Notes: a model not told the origin generated them from the letters alone. Counted from the first letter of the stretch, positions 1 to 8,273 are shown. The stretch is DNA of 16,815 bases from Limosilactobacillus antri DSM 16041 (GCF_000160835.1 NZ_GG700732.1:559735-576549), one strand, 5' to 3'. Numbers and translations: made by a program.

Positions 1-44
1 AAATTGTTCCCATCGACGCGGCGCTAGTCTTAAACAGCACAAAT

Positions 45-79
45 AGGCCTCCAGTTCGGTTTTGCCGAGCTGGAGGCCT
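45..79 (-). terminator. Hairpin terminator after recN
   Basis: A 15-bp inverted repeat (arms 45-59 and 65-79, one G-T pair) closes a TTTTG loop. It lies about 30 bp past the recN stop. On the minus strand it is followed by a short run ATTTGT, on the plus strand by TTATT, so it may serve both strands. It most likely ends the long minus-strand operon. Confidence 0.75.
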
Positions 80-111
80 TATTCGTATACTGCGCAACCC
101 CTAGTTGAAGA

Positions 112-1803
112 CTATGCTTGGGGTTTGGGCTGGGCCATCTGCAACAATTCCTGAGCGTGTTCCTTCGTCAGCTTCGTTACCTTTTCCCCCGATAGCATCC
201 GGGCAAGTTCATTCACCCGTTGGGCCGGCGCTAAGCTGGTGACCGTCGTAGTCGTCCGTTCATCATGGACCGCCTTCTTAATAAGGAAGTGGTGCTGGGC
301 CACGGCCGCCACCTGAGGCAGGTGGGTAATGCAAAGGACCTGCGAATTGGCCGCAATCAGCCGGATCTTGTCGGCAATCGCCTGGGCAACCCGACCACTA
401 ACCCCGGTGTCGACCTCGTCAAAGATAATACTGGTAACCCCCTCGTTGGCCGCAAAAATCGTCTTGAGAGCCAGCATTACCCGCGACAATTCCCCCCCCG
501 AGGCAATCTTGGCTAAGGGGCCCATGCTCTCACCCGGGTTGGTCCGAATGTAGAATTCAACCTCGTCAATCCCCGTGGGGGTAAAGTTTCCACTGGCAGG
601 CTGGGCAAAATGCACCTCAAAATCTGCCTTGGCCATGTATAATTCCGCCAACTGCTGGTGAACCTGCTTGGCCAGCTGACGGGCAGCCTGCTGGCGGACC
701 TGGCTCAACTCTTCGCCGACGGCTTGGAGCCGGCTTTGAGCATCGGCCAGCCGGGCTTCCAGGTTATTATTGGAATCGGCCGCCGCTTCCATCGAGTCGA
801 GTTCCTGCTTGATTTTATCGTAATAGGCGAGGACCTTTTCCACGGAATCACCGTACTTATGCTCCAAGTCCCCAATTACCGTCAGCCGCTGGTCGATTTC
901 AGCTAAGCGCTGGTCATCAAACTCGAGAAGGTCGAGCTGCTGACCCGCCTGGTTGGCAACGTCCTGGAGGGCATAGTAGGCATCGTTTAAGGACTTGCTT
1001 AAGGAAGCATACTCATCGTCAAACTCCGCGATCCCGTTGACGGCCTCCATCACCAGCGCCACTTGGTCCAGGACGGGGTTCTCACCCTCGTTGAAAGTCG
1101 CAACGGCCTGCTGGAGGGCGTTATTGATCTGCTGAAAGTGCTCCAAACGGTCCCGCTCACTGGTGAGCCGTTCCTCCTCATCGGTCTGGAGCTGGGCCCC
1201 GCCGATTTCATCAACCTGGTAGTGAAGCATATCTAAGCGCTGAGCCCACTGCTGCTCGTTTGCCTGCTTTTTATTCACCGCTGACTTGAGCTTCGAGTAG
1301 TCTTGGTAAAGTTCCTGGTACTGATTGAGCAAGGGCTGAACCTGCTTGCTGGCGTACTGGTCCAGCATTCCCAAATGTTTTTCGGGCTGTAAGAGCAGCT
1401 GGTGTTCATTTTGCCCCTGGATGTCTACCAGGTAGGCCCCAATCTGCCGTAGCATTGTCGTATTAATCAACTGACCGTTTACCCGGATCGTGTTGCGGCC
1501 ACTGCGGTGGATTTCCCGCATAATAATCAGGGTCCCGTCCTCGTGGTCAATCCCCAGTGAATCTAATAGGGCAGCCAAGTCGGGGTCCGCCGTTAACGCA
1601 AACTGGCCCTGCAAGCGCAGCTTTTCCTCGCCCCGCCGAATAAACTCCTGGGAGCCCCGGCCGCCAGCCAGCAAGCCGACCGCGTCAATGATAATTGACT
1701 TCCCGGCACCGGTTTCCCCAGTCAGTACCGTCATCTGGTTCGCAAATTCTAAGCTAAGGTGCTTAATGATTGCGAGGTTGTCAATTGTAAGTTCTTGCAG
1801 CAT
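112..1803 (-). CDS. recN: DNA repair protein RecN
   Basis: RecN is an SMC-like ATPase that acts early at DNA double-strand breaks. The Walker A motif GETGAGKS lies near the N-terminus (about residue 30). A long glutamine- and leucine-rich coiled-coil middle follows, then the ABC signature ASGGELSR and a Walker B region IIFDEVDTGVSG, followed by a CITHLPQVAA switch region. The length of about 563 residues is normal for the family. A frame with a TTG start extends two codons upstream (1807-1809), but the Shine-Dalgarno AAAGGAG lies 7 nt before the ATG at 1801-1803 and only 1 nt before the TTG, so the ATG is chosen. The Shine-Dalgarno overlaps the argR stop codon, as expected for translational coupling in this operon. 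The argR-recN pairing is common in Bacilli. Confidence 0.96.
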   Translation of the reverse strand: MLQELTIDNLAIIKHLSLEFANQMTVLTGETGAGKSIIIDAVGLLAGGRGSQEFIRRGEEKLRLQGQFALTADPDLAALLDSLGIDHEDGTLIIMREIHRSGRNTIRVNGQLINTTMLRQIGAYLVDIQGQNEHQLLLQPEKHLGMLDQYASKQVQPLLNQYQELYQDYSKLKSAVNKKQANEQQWAQRLDMLHYQVDEIGGAQLQTDEEERLTSERDRLEHFQQINNALQQAVATFNEGENPVLDQVALVMEAVNGIAEFDDEYASLSKSLNDAYYALQDVANQAGQQLDLLEFDDQRLAEIDQRLTVIGDLEHKYGDSVEKVLAYYDKIKQELDSMEAAADSNNNLEARLADAQSRLQAVGEELSQVRQQAARQLAKQVHQQLAELYMAKADFEVHFAQPASGNFTPTGIDEVEFYIRTNPGESMGPLAKIASGGELSRVMLALKTIFAANEGVTSIIFDEVDTGVSGRVAQAIADKIRLIAANSQVLCITHLPQVAAVAQHHFLIKKAVHDERTTTTVTSLAPAQRVNELARMLSGEKVTKLTKEHAQELLQMAQPKPQA

Positions 1804-1815
1804 CGCCAATCTCCT

Positions 1816-2268
1816 TTATCCTACCAAGCTGTTCAAGTAGTCCGCGAGCTTCTCTGCATCGGCAGCCGTATCGCAGACTACCAGGACGTTGCTATCGTCG
1901 CCAATTGTCGTAAACACTCCCCGGTCGGTCCGCCGCCGAAGCAGGTTCGCCACGACTGGACCATTACCGGGCCGGACCGCCAAGGCGAGTAAACGATCGC
2001 TTCGCTTTAACTTCACCAGACTGTCATGAATAGTCGTTGCCAGCTGGTCGGGCTCGTCCCGGCGTTGCATTACGGGCAAGGCATAGCGGTACCCGCCGCT
2101 TTCGGCCGGCACCTTAATCAGCTGCATTTCCTTAATGTCACGCGAAATGGTGGCCTGGGTGACTTGCAAGCCCAGCTGATTTAACGCCGCCACCAGGTCT
2201 TCTTGCCGCTCAATGCTTTGACCCGTGATAATTTCGCGAATTTTCTTTTGTCGGTCCGCCTTTTTCAT
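1816..2268 (-). CDS. argR: Arginine repressor ArgR/AhrC
   Basis: Hexameric arginine-responsive transcription regulator of arginine biosynthesis and catabolism. The N-terminal winged helix carries the recognition segment TQATISRDIKEM (SQATVSRDI in relatives). The C-terminal oligomerisation and arginine-binding domain shows RPGNGPVVANLL and the acidic pair in TIGDDSNVLVV, matching the GDDT region that contacts arginine. At 150 residues it is close to the roughly 150 of B. subtilis AhrC. The start is set at the ATG 2266-2268, about 9 nt after a GGTGG Shine-Dalgarno. A TTG two codons upstream overlaps the tlyA stop and is too close to that site. No arginine genes lie in the window, so which ArgR paralogue this is cannot be told. 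Confidence 0.93.
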   Translation of the reverse strand: MKKADRQKKIREIITGQSIERQEDLVAALNQLGLQVTQATISRDIKEMQLIKVPAESGGYRYALPVMQRRDEPDQLATTIHDSLVKLKRSDRLLALAVRPGNGPVVANLLRRRTDRGVFTTIGDDSNVLVVCDTAADAEKLADYLNSLVG

Positions 2269-2270
2269 TC

Positions 2271-3113
2271 TCAATTACCACCCTTTCCTTCATCCACCCG
2301 CTGGTTTAGCTCCCGGTCCGCGTTAGCGATTACCTGGTCAATATTAATGTCCGGCGCGAGTTGGCCTGGCTGGTCACTTAGCCGCAGGTGGGCTAAAAAT
2401 TCCATGTTGCCCTGCCCGCCCTTGATCGGCGAAAAGTCCAGCCCTAAGACGTCAAAATGGTCCGCCCGCGCAAAGTCCAGTACTTCCTCAAGGACCACTT
2501 TGTGGACCGCATGGTCGCGGATGATGCCGTGCTTGCCAACGTGCTCTTTGCCGGCCTCAAATTGGGGCTTAATCAGGGCAACCACTTCACCCCCCGGCCG
2601 TAAAATTCCGGCGAGCGGCGGCAAAATCAGCCGCAGGGAAATAAAGGAAACGTCGATTGAGGCAAAGGCAGGCTGACCCTGGGTAAAGTCTGCGAGCTTG
2701 CTGTAACGAAAATTAGTCTGCTCCATTACCACCACCCGGGGGTCCTCCCGTAGCTGCCAGACCAACTGGTTGGTGCCGACATCGAGCGCATAGCTGAGCC
2801 GGGCACCGTTTTGCAACATCACATCGGTAAAGCCACCGGTCGAGGAACCGATGTCTAAGACGACCTGATCCGCCACCGAAATTTGGAACACCTTCAGCGC
2901 TTTGGCGAGCTTTAACCCGCCCCGGCTGACGTACGGCATCTTATGGCCCTTCATATGTAAAGTCGTGGTCACGGGGATCTTCTGGCCCGGCTTATCAAGC
3001 CGTTCATTATTCTTGCCCAGGATTTCCCCCGCCATAACCGAGCGCTTCGCTTGTTCCCGTGAATCAAACAAGCCCTGTTTGACTAACAACACATCAACAC
3101 GTTCTTTTTCCAT
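2271..3113 (-). CDS. tlyA: TlyA-family rRNA 2'-O-methyltransferase
   Basis: SAM-dependent ribose methyltransferase of the TlyA (YqxC) family, which in mycobacteria modifies 16S and 23S rRNA and sets capreomycin sensitivity. Older annotations call it hemolysin A. An N-terminal S4 RNA-binding domain (about residues 3-60, ERVDVLLVKQGLFDSREQA) precedes an FtsJ/RrmJ-type methyltransferase domain with the SAM motif LDIGSSTGGFTD (near residue 90), the second-strand acid in YALDVGTNQL and a later ALIKPQFEAG catalytic-lysine region. Length 280 is typical. The ATG at 3111-3113 follows AAGGA with 8 nt spacing, and that ribosome site overlaps the ispA stop region. Its place between ispA and argR is the usual Bacilli order. 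Confidence 0.93.
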   Translation of the reverse strand: MEKERVDVLLVKQGLFDSREQAKRSVMAGEILGKNNERLDKPGQKIPVTTTLHMKGHKMPYVSRGGLKLAKALKVFQISVADQVVLDIGSSTGGFTDVMLQNGARLSYALDVGTNQLVWQLREDPRVVVMEQTNFRYSKLADFTQGQPAFASIDVSFISLRLILPPLAGILRPGGEVVALIKPQFEAGKEHVGKHGIIRDHAVHKVVLEEVLDFARADHFDVLGLDFSPIKGGQGNMEFLAHLRLSDQPGQLAPDINIDQVIANADRELNQRVDEGKGGN

Positions 3114-3124
3114 AGTCCCGTTCC

Positions 3125-4000
3125 TTATAATTTAAAATACGCTAAAAAATCATCATATGCAGCAAACGACCGCCCCGTTAGCCGGCACAGCGCCGTTTGT
3201 GTATCCCGAGCCTGGTGAAGGGCCTGGTGAAGCTGTTCTTCCGCGCCGGCAACGCCCAGAAGGCCCGGGTAGGTATTTTTATGCTCCGCCGCATCCTTTC
3301 CCACCTGTTTGCCCATCTGAGCCGTGGTCCCAACCACATCCATCAGGTCATCGTAGATTTGAAAGGCCAGGCCATAACTGGCGCCAAACTGCGCCAATAA
3401 GCGTTGAACTTTCTCTGGCTGAGCGGTAATGATCCCGCCAGCCAAAACTGCATACCGCAGGAGCGCCCCCGTTTTCTGCCGGTGAAGGTAGCGCAGCTGG
3501 TCAAGGGACAGCTGCTGGCCCGTCCCCTCAATGTCGCGGGCCTGCCCAGCCACCATTCCCGCTGGCCCCGCTGCCTTTGCCAGTTCTAGGGCAAGCCGGC
3601 TTTTAACCGCTGCCGGCAGGTGGTTGTCGGTTACCCACTGAAAGGCCAGGGTCAAGAGGCCGTCCCCAGCTAAGGTTGCCATCCCCGCGCCAAACTTACG
3701 GTGGTTGGTCGGAGCGCCCCGCCGCAAATCATCATTATCCATTGCGGGCAGGTCATCATGAATCAATGAATAGGTGTGCAATAGTTCCAGCGCCGTGGCA
3801 GCCCGCATAACATCTGCATCAAGCTGGCCGCCCAAGATTTCGACAGTTGCCAGCGTCAGCGTTGGCCGCAGTCTTTTTCCCCCAGCCATTGTGGAATACC
3901 GCATGGAAGCCGCCAGGGTCGGCTGGTCAATATCATTTGCCAGGTGGGTGGCTAGGTAGGCGGTCACCCGGTCTTTTAACTGCTCTAAAGATTCAGCCAT
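3125..4000 (-). CDS. ispA: Farnesyl diphosphate synthase (polyprenyl synthetase)
   Basis: Condenses isopentenyl diphosphate with allylic diphosphates to make farnesyl diphosphate, the precursor for undecaprenyl phosphate and other isoprenoids. GGKRLRP lies at residues 40-46. The first aspartate-rich motif is HDDLPAMDNDD (D82, D83, D88) with the two-residue insertion of bacterial type II enzymes, and the second is QIYDDLMD. The tyrosine five residues before the first motif (Y77) fits a C15 product, as in E. coli IspA. Length 291 is normal. The start ATG is 3998-4000, after a GGTG ribosome site. It follows xseB with a 14-nt gap. C15 specificity is inferred from sequence only. Confidence 0.93.
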   Translation of the reverse strand: MAESLEQLKDRVTAYLATHLANDIDQPTLAASMRYSTMAGGKRLRPTLTLATVEILGGQLDADVMRAATALELLHTYSLIHDDLPAMDNDDLRRGAPTNHRKFGAGMATLAGDGLLTLAFQWVTDNHLPAAVKSRLALELAKAAGPAGMVAGQARDIEGTGQQLSLDQLRYLHRQKTGALLRYAVLAGGIITAQPEKVQRLLAQFGASYGLAFQIYDDLMDVVGTTAQMGKQVGKDAAEHKNTYPGLLGVAGAEEQLHQALHQARDTQTALCRLTGRSFAAYDDFLAYFKL

Positions 4001-4014
4001 ATCATCACCAGGTC

Positions 4015-4290
4015 CTAGTCGGCACTGCCGAAGCCCCGGTTGCCTCCGCCATTGTTGCTGGGGTCATCCGTGGCCTTTTCGTATTCTTTTTCGTCACCGT
4101 TATCGTCAATTAGGTGGCCCAAGGTCTTCTCCGCACTGGTCAGCTTCTTTTGCAGGTCCTTGGACAGTTTAATCCCCTCCTGGAACTGCTCAATTGCTGA
4201 CTCAAGGGGGACGTTGCCCTGCTCCAGCTGGTTCACGATTGCCTGCAGTTTAGTCAACTGCTCTTCAAAAGTTGGTTCTTTACTTGCCAT
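4015..4290 (-). CDS. xseB: Exodeoxyribonuclease VII small subunit
   Basis: Small helical subunit of exonuclease VII, which with XseA degrades single-stranded DNA to oligonucleotides. The core FEEQLTKLQAIVNQLEQGNVPLE followed by a second helix ending in LKKLTSAEK-like residues is the full family signature (about residues 8-60). After it comes an acidic, Asn/Gly-rich tail (about 25 residues) that looks disordered and is longer than the minimal family member. The start overlaps the end of xseA by 11 nt, with an AAGGAG ribosome site inside xseA, so the two subunits are translationally coupled. Confidence 0.93.
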   Translation of the reverse strand: MASKEPTFEEQLTKLQAIVNQLEQGNVPLESAIEQFQEGIKLSKDLQKKLTSAEKTLGHLIDDNGDEKEYEKATDDPSNNGGGNRGFGSAD

Positions 4291-5629
4291 TTTTCTTCTC
4301 CTTAATCTTTGTGATTGTGACCGTTACCTCGCCGTCTGCAAAGTGCAGGAGCAATGGCTCGCCGGGAGCCAGCTGGGCGGCCTGGTTGACCACCTTGCCG
4401 TCCTTGGTCACGTAGGTATAGCCCCGTTCCATAATTTTCAACGGGTCTAGGGAATGCAGCTGCTTGGTCAGTGCCTGGAGCTGCTGGCTCACCTGTTGGA
4501 CCCGTGCTTGGACCGCCGTTTGCAGCCGCGCCGTCAGCTGCTGCACGGTCAATTGATCCTGGTCGACCAACCGTTGCGGATTATATGCCAAGAGGCGGTT
4601 CTCCAGCTGGGCCACGTCATTGGCTGCACTGGTCAGGCGGTTATCCTGCTGCTGCCGGAGCTGCTGGGTCAGCTGGTCAACCTTCTGCGCGTAGTTCTCA
4701 TACAAGCGCGTCGGTTGCTGGAAAATGTAGCTACCGGTCAGCTTGGCCAGCTGTTTCCTATCAAAATCGATTTGGGCCCGCAGCGTATTGTACAGGCGCC
4801 GCTGAAAGTCCCCGATCAGCATGAGGGTATTATCAAGCCGTTGGGGGGTCGCCAGTTCAGCCGCAGCGGTTGGCGTGGCCGCCCGCTGGTCAGCAACCAG
4901 GTCTGCAATTGTCGTGTCCGTTTCGTGGCCGACCGAAGAAATCACCGGCAAGGGGCAATCCGCAATCGCGCGGGCCACTACCTCTTCATTAAACGGCCAG
5001 AGGTCCTCGATTGAACCCCCGCCACGGCCGATAATCAGCGTGTCAAAGTCGCCGCGCTCTCCGGCCCGCTTGATCTGGCGGGCAATATCAGCAGCCGCTT
5101 TCTCCCCCTGCACCACGGTCGGAAAAAGGACCACCTGGGCAATCGGGTACCGGCGGCGCACCGTCGTATTGATATCCCGAATAACCGCCCCGTTAAGGCT
5201 CGTGACCACCGCAATCCGCCGGGGGAAGAGCGGCACTGGCTTTTTCGGCCGGGAAAACAGCCCCTCCGCGCTGAGCTTCTTTTTTAACTGTTCAAAGGCC
5301 AGGTAGAGGGAGCCGATACCGTCCGGTTCCATCGTATCAATGTAAATCTGGTAACGGCCGCTGCGTTCATAGAGGCCAACGTGCCCGGTAACGCAGAGCT
5401 TCATCCCTTCCTCGGGCGTAAACTTAACCTTGCTAAACTGGCCACGAAACATCACGGCATCAATCACCGCGTGATCATCTTTAAGGCTAAAGTACTGGTG
5501 GCCGCTCCGCAAGCGAAAGTTTGACAATTCCCCGGTGAGGTAGACCGTCTGCAGGTATGGATCACGATCAAATTTTAATTTTAAATATTTGGTGAGCTGA
5601 CTAACCGTCAGGTACTTACTTCTGTCCAT
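4280..5629 (-). CDS. xseA: Exodeoxyribonuclease VII large subunit
   Basis: Catalytic subunit of exonuclease VII. An N-terminal OB-fold (about residues 1-100) is followed by the nuclease domain with TSLNGAVIRDI, GRGGGSIEDLWPFNEE and SSVGHETDTTIADLVAD, then a long Gln-rich coiled coil and a C-terminal segment containing MERGYTYV. An open frame extends to a TTG at 5651-5653, but the ATG at 5627-5629 gives the family-typical beginning (MDRSKYLTVSQLTKY) and has GGAGGAG just upstream. That gives 449 residues, a usual length. The start overlaps the folD stop by 14 nt, so translation is probably coupled. Confidence 0.95.
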   Translation of the reverse strand: MDRSKYLTVSQLTKYLKLKFDRDPYLQTVYLTGELSNFRLRSGHQYFSLKDDHAVIDAVMFRGQFSKVKFTPEEGMKLCVTGHVGLYERSGRYQIYIDTMEPDGIGSLYLAFEQLKKKLSAEGLFSRPKKPVPLFPRRIAVVTSLNGAVIRDINTTVRRRYPIAQVVLFPTVVQGEKAAADIARQIKRAGERGDFDTLIIGRGGGSIEDLWPFNEEVVARAIADCPLPVISSVGHETDTTIADLVADQRAATPTAAAELATPQRLDNTLMLIGDFQRRLYNTLRAQIDFDRKQLAKLTGSYIFQQPTRLYENYAQKVDQLTQQLRQQQDNRLTSAANDVAQLENRLLAYNPQRLVDQDQLTVQQLTARLQTAVQARVQQVSQQLQALTKQLHSLDPLKIMERGYTYVTKDGKVVNQAAQLAPGEPLLLHFADGEVTVTITKIKEKKNGK

Positions 5630-6479
5630 TTCTCCTCCATTCAGCCAGGTCAACCGTCTGCTCCATTAGACTGGCAATCGTCATTGGCCCTACTCCCCCG
5701 GGAACGGGAGTAATCATCTTCGCGACTGGCTCGACGGCGGCAAAGTCAACGTCACCGGTCAGCTTGCCGGACGGGAGCCGGTCCATCCCCACATCGATTA
5801 CCACGGCGCCGGGCTTGACGTCGTCCTTGCCGATAAAGTGGGCAATCCCCGTTGCCACAATCAAAATGTCTGCCTGGCTGGTCAGTTCCCGCAGATTGGT
5901 CGTGTGGCGGCCAGCAATCGTCACGGTCGCATTGGCGTTAGCAAGCAGGGCCAGCAGCGGTTTGCCCACCAGGATACTCCGCCCCACAATCACCACGTTG
6001 GCACCGGTAAGCGGGACCTGGTAATAGCTGAAGATCCGCATGATTCCCCGGGGGGTGCAGGCAACCGGGTAGTGGCCCGGCTGGTTGCTGAACAGCTTGC
6101 CCAGGTTAGCGGGGTGCAGGCCATCGACGTCCTTGGCTGGCGAAATTGCATTGGTAATGGCAACGGCGTCCAAGTGGTCAGGAAGCGGTTCCTGGACGAT
6201 AATCGCATCGATTGAGTCATCGTTGTTCAATTCCTTAATCGTCCCCAGGACCGTTGACTGTTTGACATCGGTCGGGAACCGGTAAAGGTCAGACTTCAGC
6301 CCCATCCTGACCGCTAAACGGTGCTTGTTCCGGGTGTAAATCTGGCTAGCCGGGTCATCACCGACCAGGACAACCGCAATTCCGGGTTTAACCCCCTTCT
6401 CAATCAGCCCCGCAGCCCGGGCGGTCGTTTGCTGGTTGACCTGCTTTGCGAGTTTCTTGCCGTCGATTAGTATTGCCAT
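5616..6479 (-). CDS. folD: Bifunctional methylenetetrahydrofolate dehydrogenase/cyclohydrolase FolD
   Basis: Interconverts 5,10-methylene-, methenyl- and 10-formyl-tetrahydrofolate using NADP, supplying one-carbon units for purines and formyl-Met. Visible are the active-site lysine motif SQIYTRNK (about residues 46-53), KDVDGLHPANLGKL, ACTPRGIM, the nucleotide-binding VGRSILVGKPLLALL, and PGGVGPMTIASL near the end. One oddity: the usual QLPLP substrate-site motif reads QEPLP, with Glu for Leu. The ATG at 6477-6479 sits 7 nt from GAGGAGG and is preferred over the GTG just before it. An extended -10 promoter-like sequence lies 25-33 nt upstream. Confidence 0.95.
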   Translation of the reverse strand: MAILIDGKKLAKQVNQQTTARAAGLIEKGVKPGIAVVLVGDDPASQIYTRNKHRLAVRMGLKSDLYRFPTDVKQSTVLGTIKELNNDDSIDAIIVQEPLPDHLDAVAITNAISPAKDVDGLHPANLGKLFSNQPGHYPVACTPRGIMRIFSYYQVPLTGANVVIVGRSILVGKPLLALLANANATVTIAGRHTTNLRELTSQADILIVATGIAHFIGKDDVKPGAVVIDVGMDRLPSGKLTGDVDFAAVEPVAKMITPVPGGVGPMTIASLMEQTVDLAEWRRNGQK

Positions 6480-6503
6480 CACGTTTCCTCCTCAAGTGGT
6501 TCT

Positions 6504-6512
6504 ATTTTAACA
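6504..6512 (-). promoter_or_regulatory. Possible extended -10 promoter for folD
   Basis: On the minus strand TGTTAAAAT matches an extended -10 (TGn + TAAAAT) about 25 nt before the folD ATG. No good -35 is visible. Just upstream (6521-6577, minus) two GC-rich hairpins can form that share the GGCCC segment and would exclude each other. This is the largest gap (105 bp) inside the operon's core, so a secondary promoter here is reasonable. Confidence 0.35.
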
Positions 6513-6584
6513 TAAACTCAGGGCCGGACCGAAACATGAACGGGGCCCAACACTTGGTGTTCCAAATGCTAGACCCCACTCAAA

Positions 6585-6995
6585 TTACAAGTTATTTTCC
6601 TTTTCAAACCGGCCAAGCGCCCCGTTGATAAACTTCCGGGATTGATCGCTGCTGAACTCCTTTGCCAGTTCCAACGCCTCATTGATTGCCACGGCCGTTG
6701 GAACCTCGTCAACGTATTGCAATTCGTACAAGGCCAAGCGGAGGATAATCAAATCGGCCTTGGCCAGCCGGTCAATCGTCCAGTCGCTGGCGAGCAGGCC
6801 GCTAATTTGTTCATCCAGGTCAGCCTGCCGCTCACTGACCCCAGTTGCCAGCTGGCGAACATAGTCGGGAAGCGCCCGTTCATCGTGGTGCGGGATCGAC
6901 CGGTAAATCGTTGCTAAGTCGGCCTCCGGGTTGGTTTGTAAAGCAAACAAAACTTGGAACGCCTCTTCACGAAGCGCGTGACGAGTTAAACTCAT
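6585..6995 (-). CDS. nusB: Transcription antitermination factor NusB
   Basis: All-helical protein that binds boxA RNA with NusE (S10) and supports antitermination of rRNA transcription. Family features are the N-terminal TRHALREEAFQVLFAL segment, the central LDEQISGLL.DWTIDRLAKADLIILRLALYEL block, and VPTAVAINEALELAKEFSSDQSRKFINGAL near the end (compared as separate blocks). Length 136 is typical. Its ATG overlaps the asp23 stop in an ATGA arrangement, so translation is probably coupled. Confidence 0.95.
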   Translation of the reverse strand: MSLTRHALREEAFQVLFALQTNPEADLATIYRSIPHHDERALPDYVRQLATGVSERQADLDEQISGLLASDWTIDRLAKADLIILRLALYELQYVDEVPTAVAINEALELAKEFSSDQSRKFINGALGRFEKENNL

Positions 6996-7435
6996 GCTTC
7001 TTCGTTACCTCCATCATCTTCTGAATCATCACTAAACAGGTTGTCCGGGTCGACCTGCTTTTCTTCTTGCAGGGCAACGACCCCCTTAATGTGGACGTTG
7101 ACTTCCGTCACCACCAGATTAGTCATTAGGGTTACCTGCTGCTTGATCCGCTTTTGGATCTGGCTGGCAACCTTGGGAACGGAAACCCCGTACTCAACGT
7201 AGACGTCCACGTCGATGGTCAGGGAATCGTTATCCTTCACCAGTTTGACCCCCCGTCGGTGATCGGACCGCCCCAGAAGCTCACCGACGCTGTTGGCAAA
7301 CGAGCCGTACATCTTAGATACCCCGTCAACTTCGCTTGCCGCGTATCCAGCGATGATTTCTAATACCCGGGGAGCAATTTCGATTGTTCCGAGGCTCTGA
7401 TCATCATTTAAAATAATTTTTGATTCTTCTGGCAT
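6992..7435 (-). CDS. Asp23/Gls24 family protein (YqhY-like)
   Basis: Member of the Asp23/Gls24 envelope-stress family, equivalent in position to B. subtilis YqhY beside nusB. Relatives have been linked to cell-envelope homeostasis and, for YqhY, to control of acetyl-CoA carboxylase. The domain runs from about residue 15 (LGTIEIAPRVLEIIAGYAA) through the GVSKMYG segment to VTEVNVHIKGV near residue 127, then an acidic Asp/Glu/Ser tail. The ATG at 7433-7435 with GGAGGG 7 nt upstream is chosen; the open frame continues 19 codons further but has no ribosome site there. Length 147. Confidence 0.88.
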   Translation of the reverse strand: MPEESKIILNDDQSLGTIEIAPRVLEIIAGYAASEVDGVSKMYGSFANSVGELLGRSDHRRGVKLVKDNDSLTIDVDVYVEYGVSVPKVASQIQKRIKQQVTLMTNLVVTEVNVHIKGVVALQEEKQVDPDNLFSDDSEDDGGNEEA

Positions 7436-7557
7436 TTTTAACCCTCCATGGGAACCGGGCACGAACCCCGTCTCCTTAAGTATTATCAACACAAGAACGT
7501 AGCAGCCGCCCGGCCGGTCAGCCTAAAACCCACAGCCGCCACTCATAGTCTTTATCT

Positions 7558-7586
7558 ATTTTGCACTAAATACGGTGAAAAATCAA
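7558..7586 (-). promoter_or_regulatory. Possible promoter for asp23-nusB
   Basis: On the minus strand TTGATT, a 17-nt spacer and CAAAAT are found overlapping the stop codon of the upstream gene, in the 147-bp gap before asp23. The rest of the gap is a GC-rich leader of about 115 nt with no open frame of note. The -10 match is modest. Confidence 0.35.
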
Positions 7587-8272
7587 CGGCCAGCCTCCGC
7601 AAATGGGAGCCGGCTGCACCACTCAACCTGGTGGTTATACCAGTCGTGTACTACCAGGTCGAGCGAGTGCATGGTAAAACTGCCGTAACCCGTCGCGGCG
7701 TTTTCTCTAATCGCCGCCAAAAAGCGGGCTGGATCAACCAAGGGCTGGGCAAACCGCGCCACCGTAACGTGGCCCGAAATCGTCGGATAGCGTTCCGCCA
7801 CCGGCAGTCCCAAGTCCGGCAACTCTGTCCGCAAACGCTGACGCAGGGTGGTCAATTCCGGCCCGTAGTCACCGGTCACCAGCACCGCGCCGGGACTCAC
7901 AATTAACCCCCTTAGTTGCCAATGGATAGCCGGGGTGGCCGCAACGATCCGGCCGACCGCCATTCGATAACGATTGAATTCCTCACGGGAGATTTGCCAA
8001 CCGTCCCGGGCTGCCAAAAGGTCCATTATGGTAATGTGCAAGTCGGCAGATGGGTAGTAGTATTGGTCCGGCGCCACGGCCGCCAACTGTTGGAGACTAA
8101 ATTCAATATTCCGGCGCACGTGGGCTGGCAGGCGCCCCAGCAAGGTTAATCCCCGCCGACTATCCGGCTGGTTCAACCGTAGTCGGTCGTCAATCTCAAC
8201 TTGCTGCTCCCGAAGCTGCCGGCAACCGCGGTCATTAATTGATTGGTAAAGCCGTTTTAGCTCTTCTTCCAT
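7583..8272 (-). CDS. 2H phosphoesterase-like protein (2'-5' RNA ligase superfamily)
   Basis: A 229-residue protein with two HxTx motifs, HITI at residues 79-82 and HVTV at 168-171. This pair defines the 2H phosphoesterase superfamily, which includes bacterial 2'-5' RNA ligase/cyclic phosphodiesterases (ThpR). The strand-helix context around each motif (SADLHITIMDLL and TISGHVTVARF) fits the duplicated half-domains. The N-terminal 70 residues are helical and charged and are not part of the core. No signal peptide or membrane segment is seen, so it should be cytoplasmic. The substrate cannot be told. It starts 1 nt after the pepP stop, with GGGGGA as ribosome site inside pepP, so it is coupled to the peptidase. 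It sits where efp is often found in related genomes. Confidence 0.8.
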   Translation of the reverse strand: MEEELKRLYQSINDRGCRQLREQQVEIDDRLRLNQPDSRRGLTLLGRLPAHVRRNIEFSLQQLAAVAPDQYYYPSADLHITIMDLLAARDGWQISREEFNRYRMAVGRIVAATPAIHWQLRGLIVSPGAVLVTGDYGPELTTLRQRLRTELPDLGLPVAERYPTISGHVTVARFAQPLVDPARFLAAIRENAATGYGSFTMHSLDLVVHDWYNHQVEWCSRLPFAEAGR

Positions 8273-8273
8273 T

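Noticed and set aside
1..46. Possible end of a plus-strand gene (frames ending at 25-27 or 44-46) next to the hairpin at 45-79
   Set aside because: Too short to judge; no recognisable protein sequence, and either frame is as likely by chance.
4454..5306. Long open frames on the plus strand opposite xseA
   Set aside because: GC-rich shadow frames of a clear minus-strand gene; no ribosome sites or family features.
6521..6577. Riboswitch (for example tetrahydrofolate type) before folD
   Set aside because: Two competing hairpins exist, but the conserved sequence blocks of the tetrahydrofolate riboswitch are absent, and a promoter lies after the structure.
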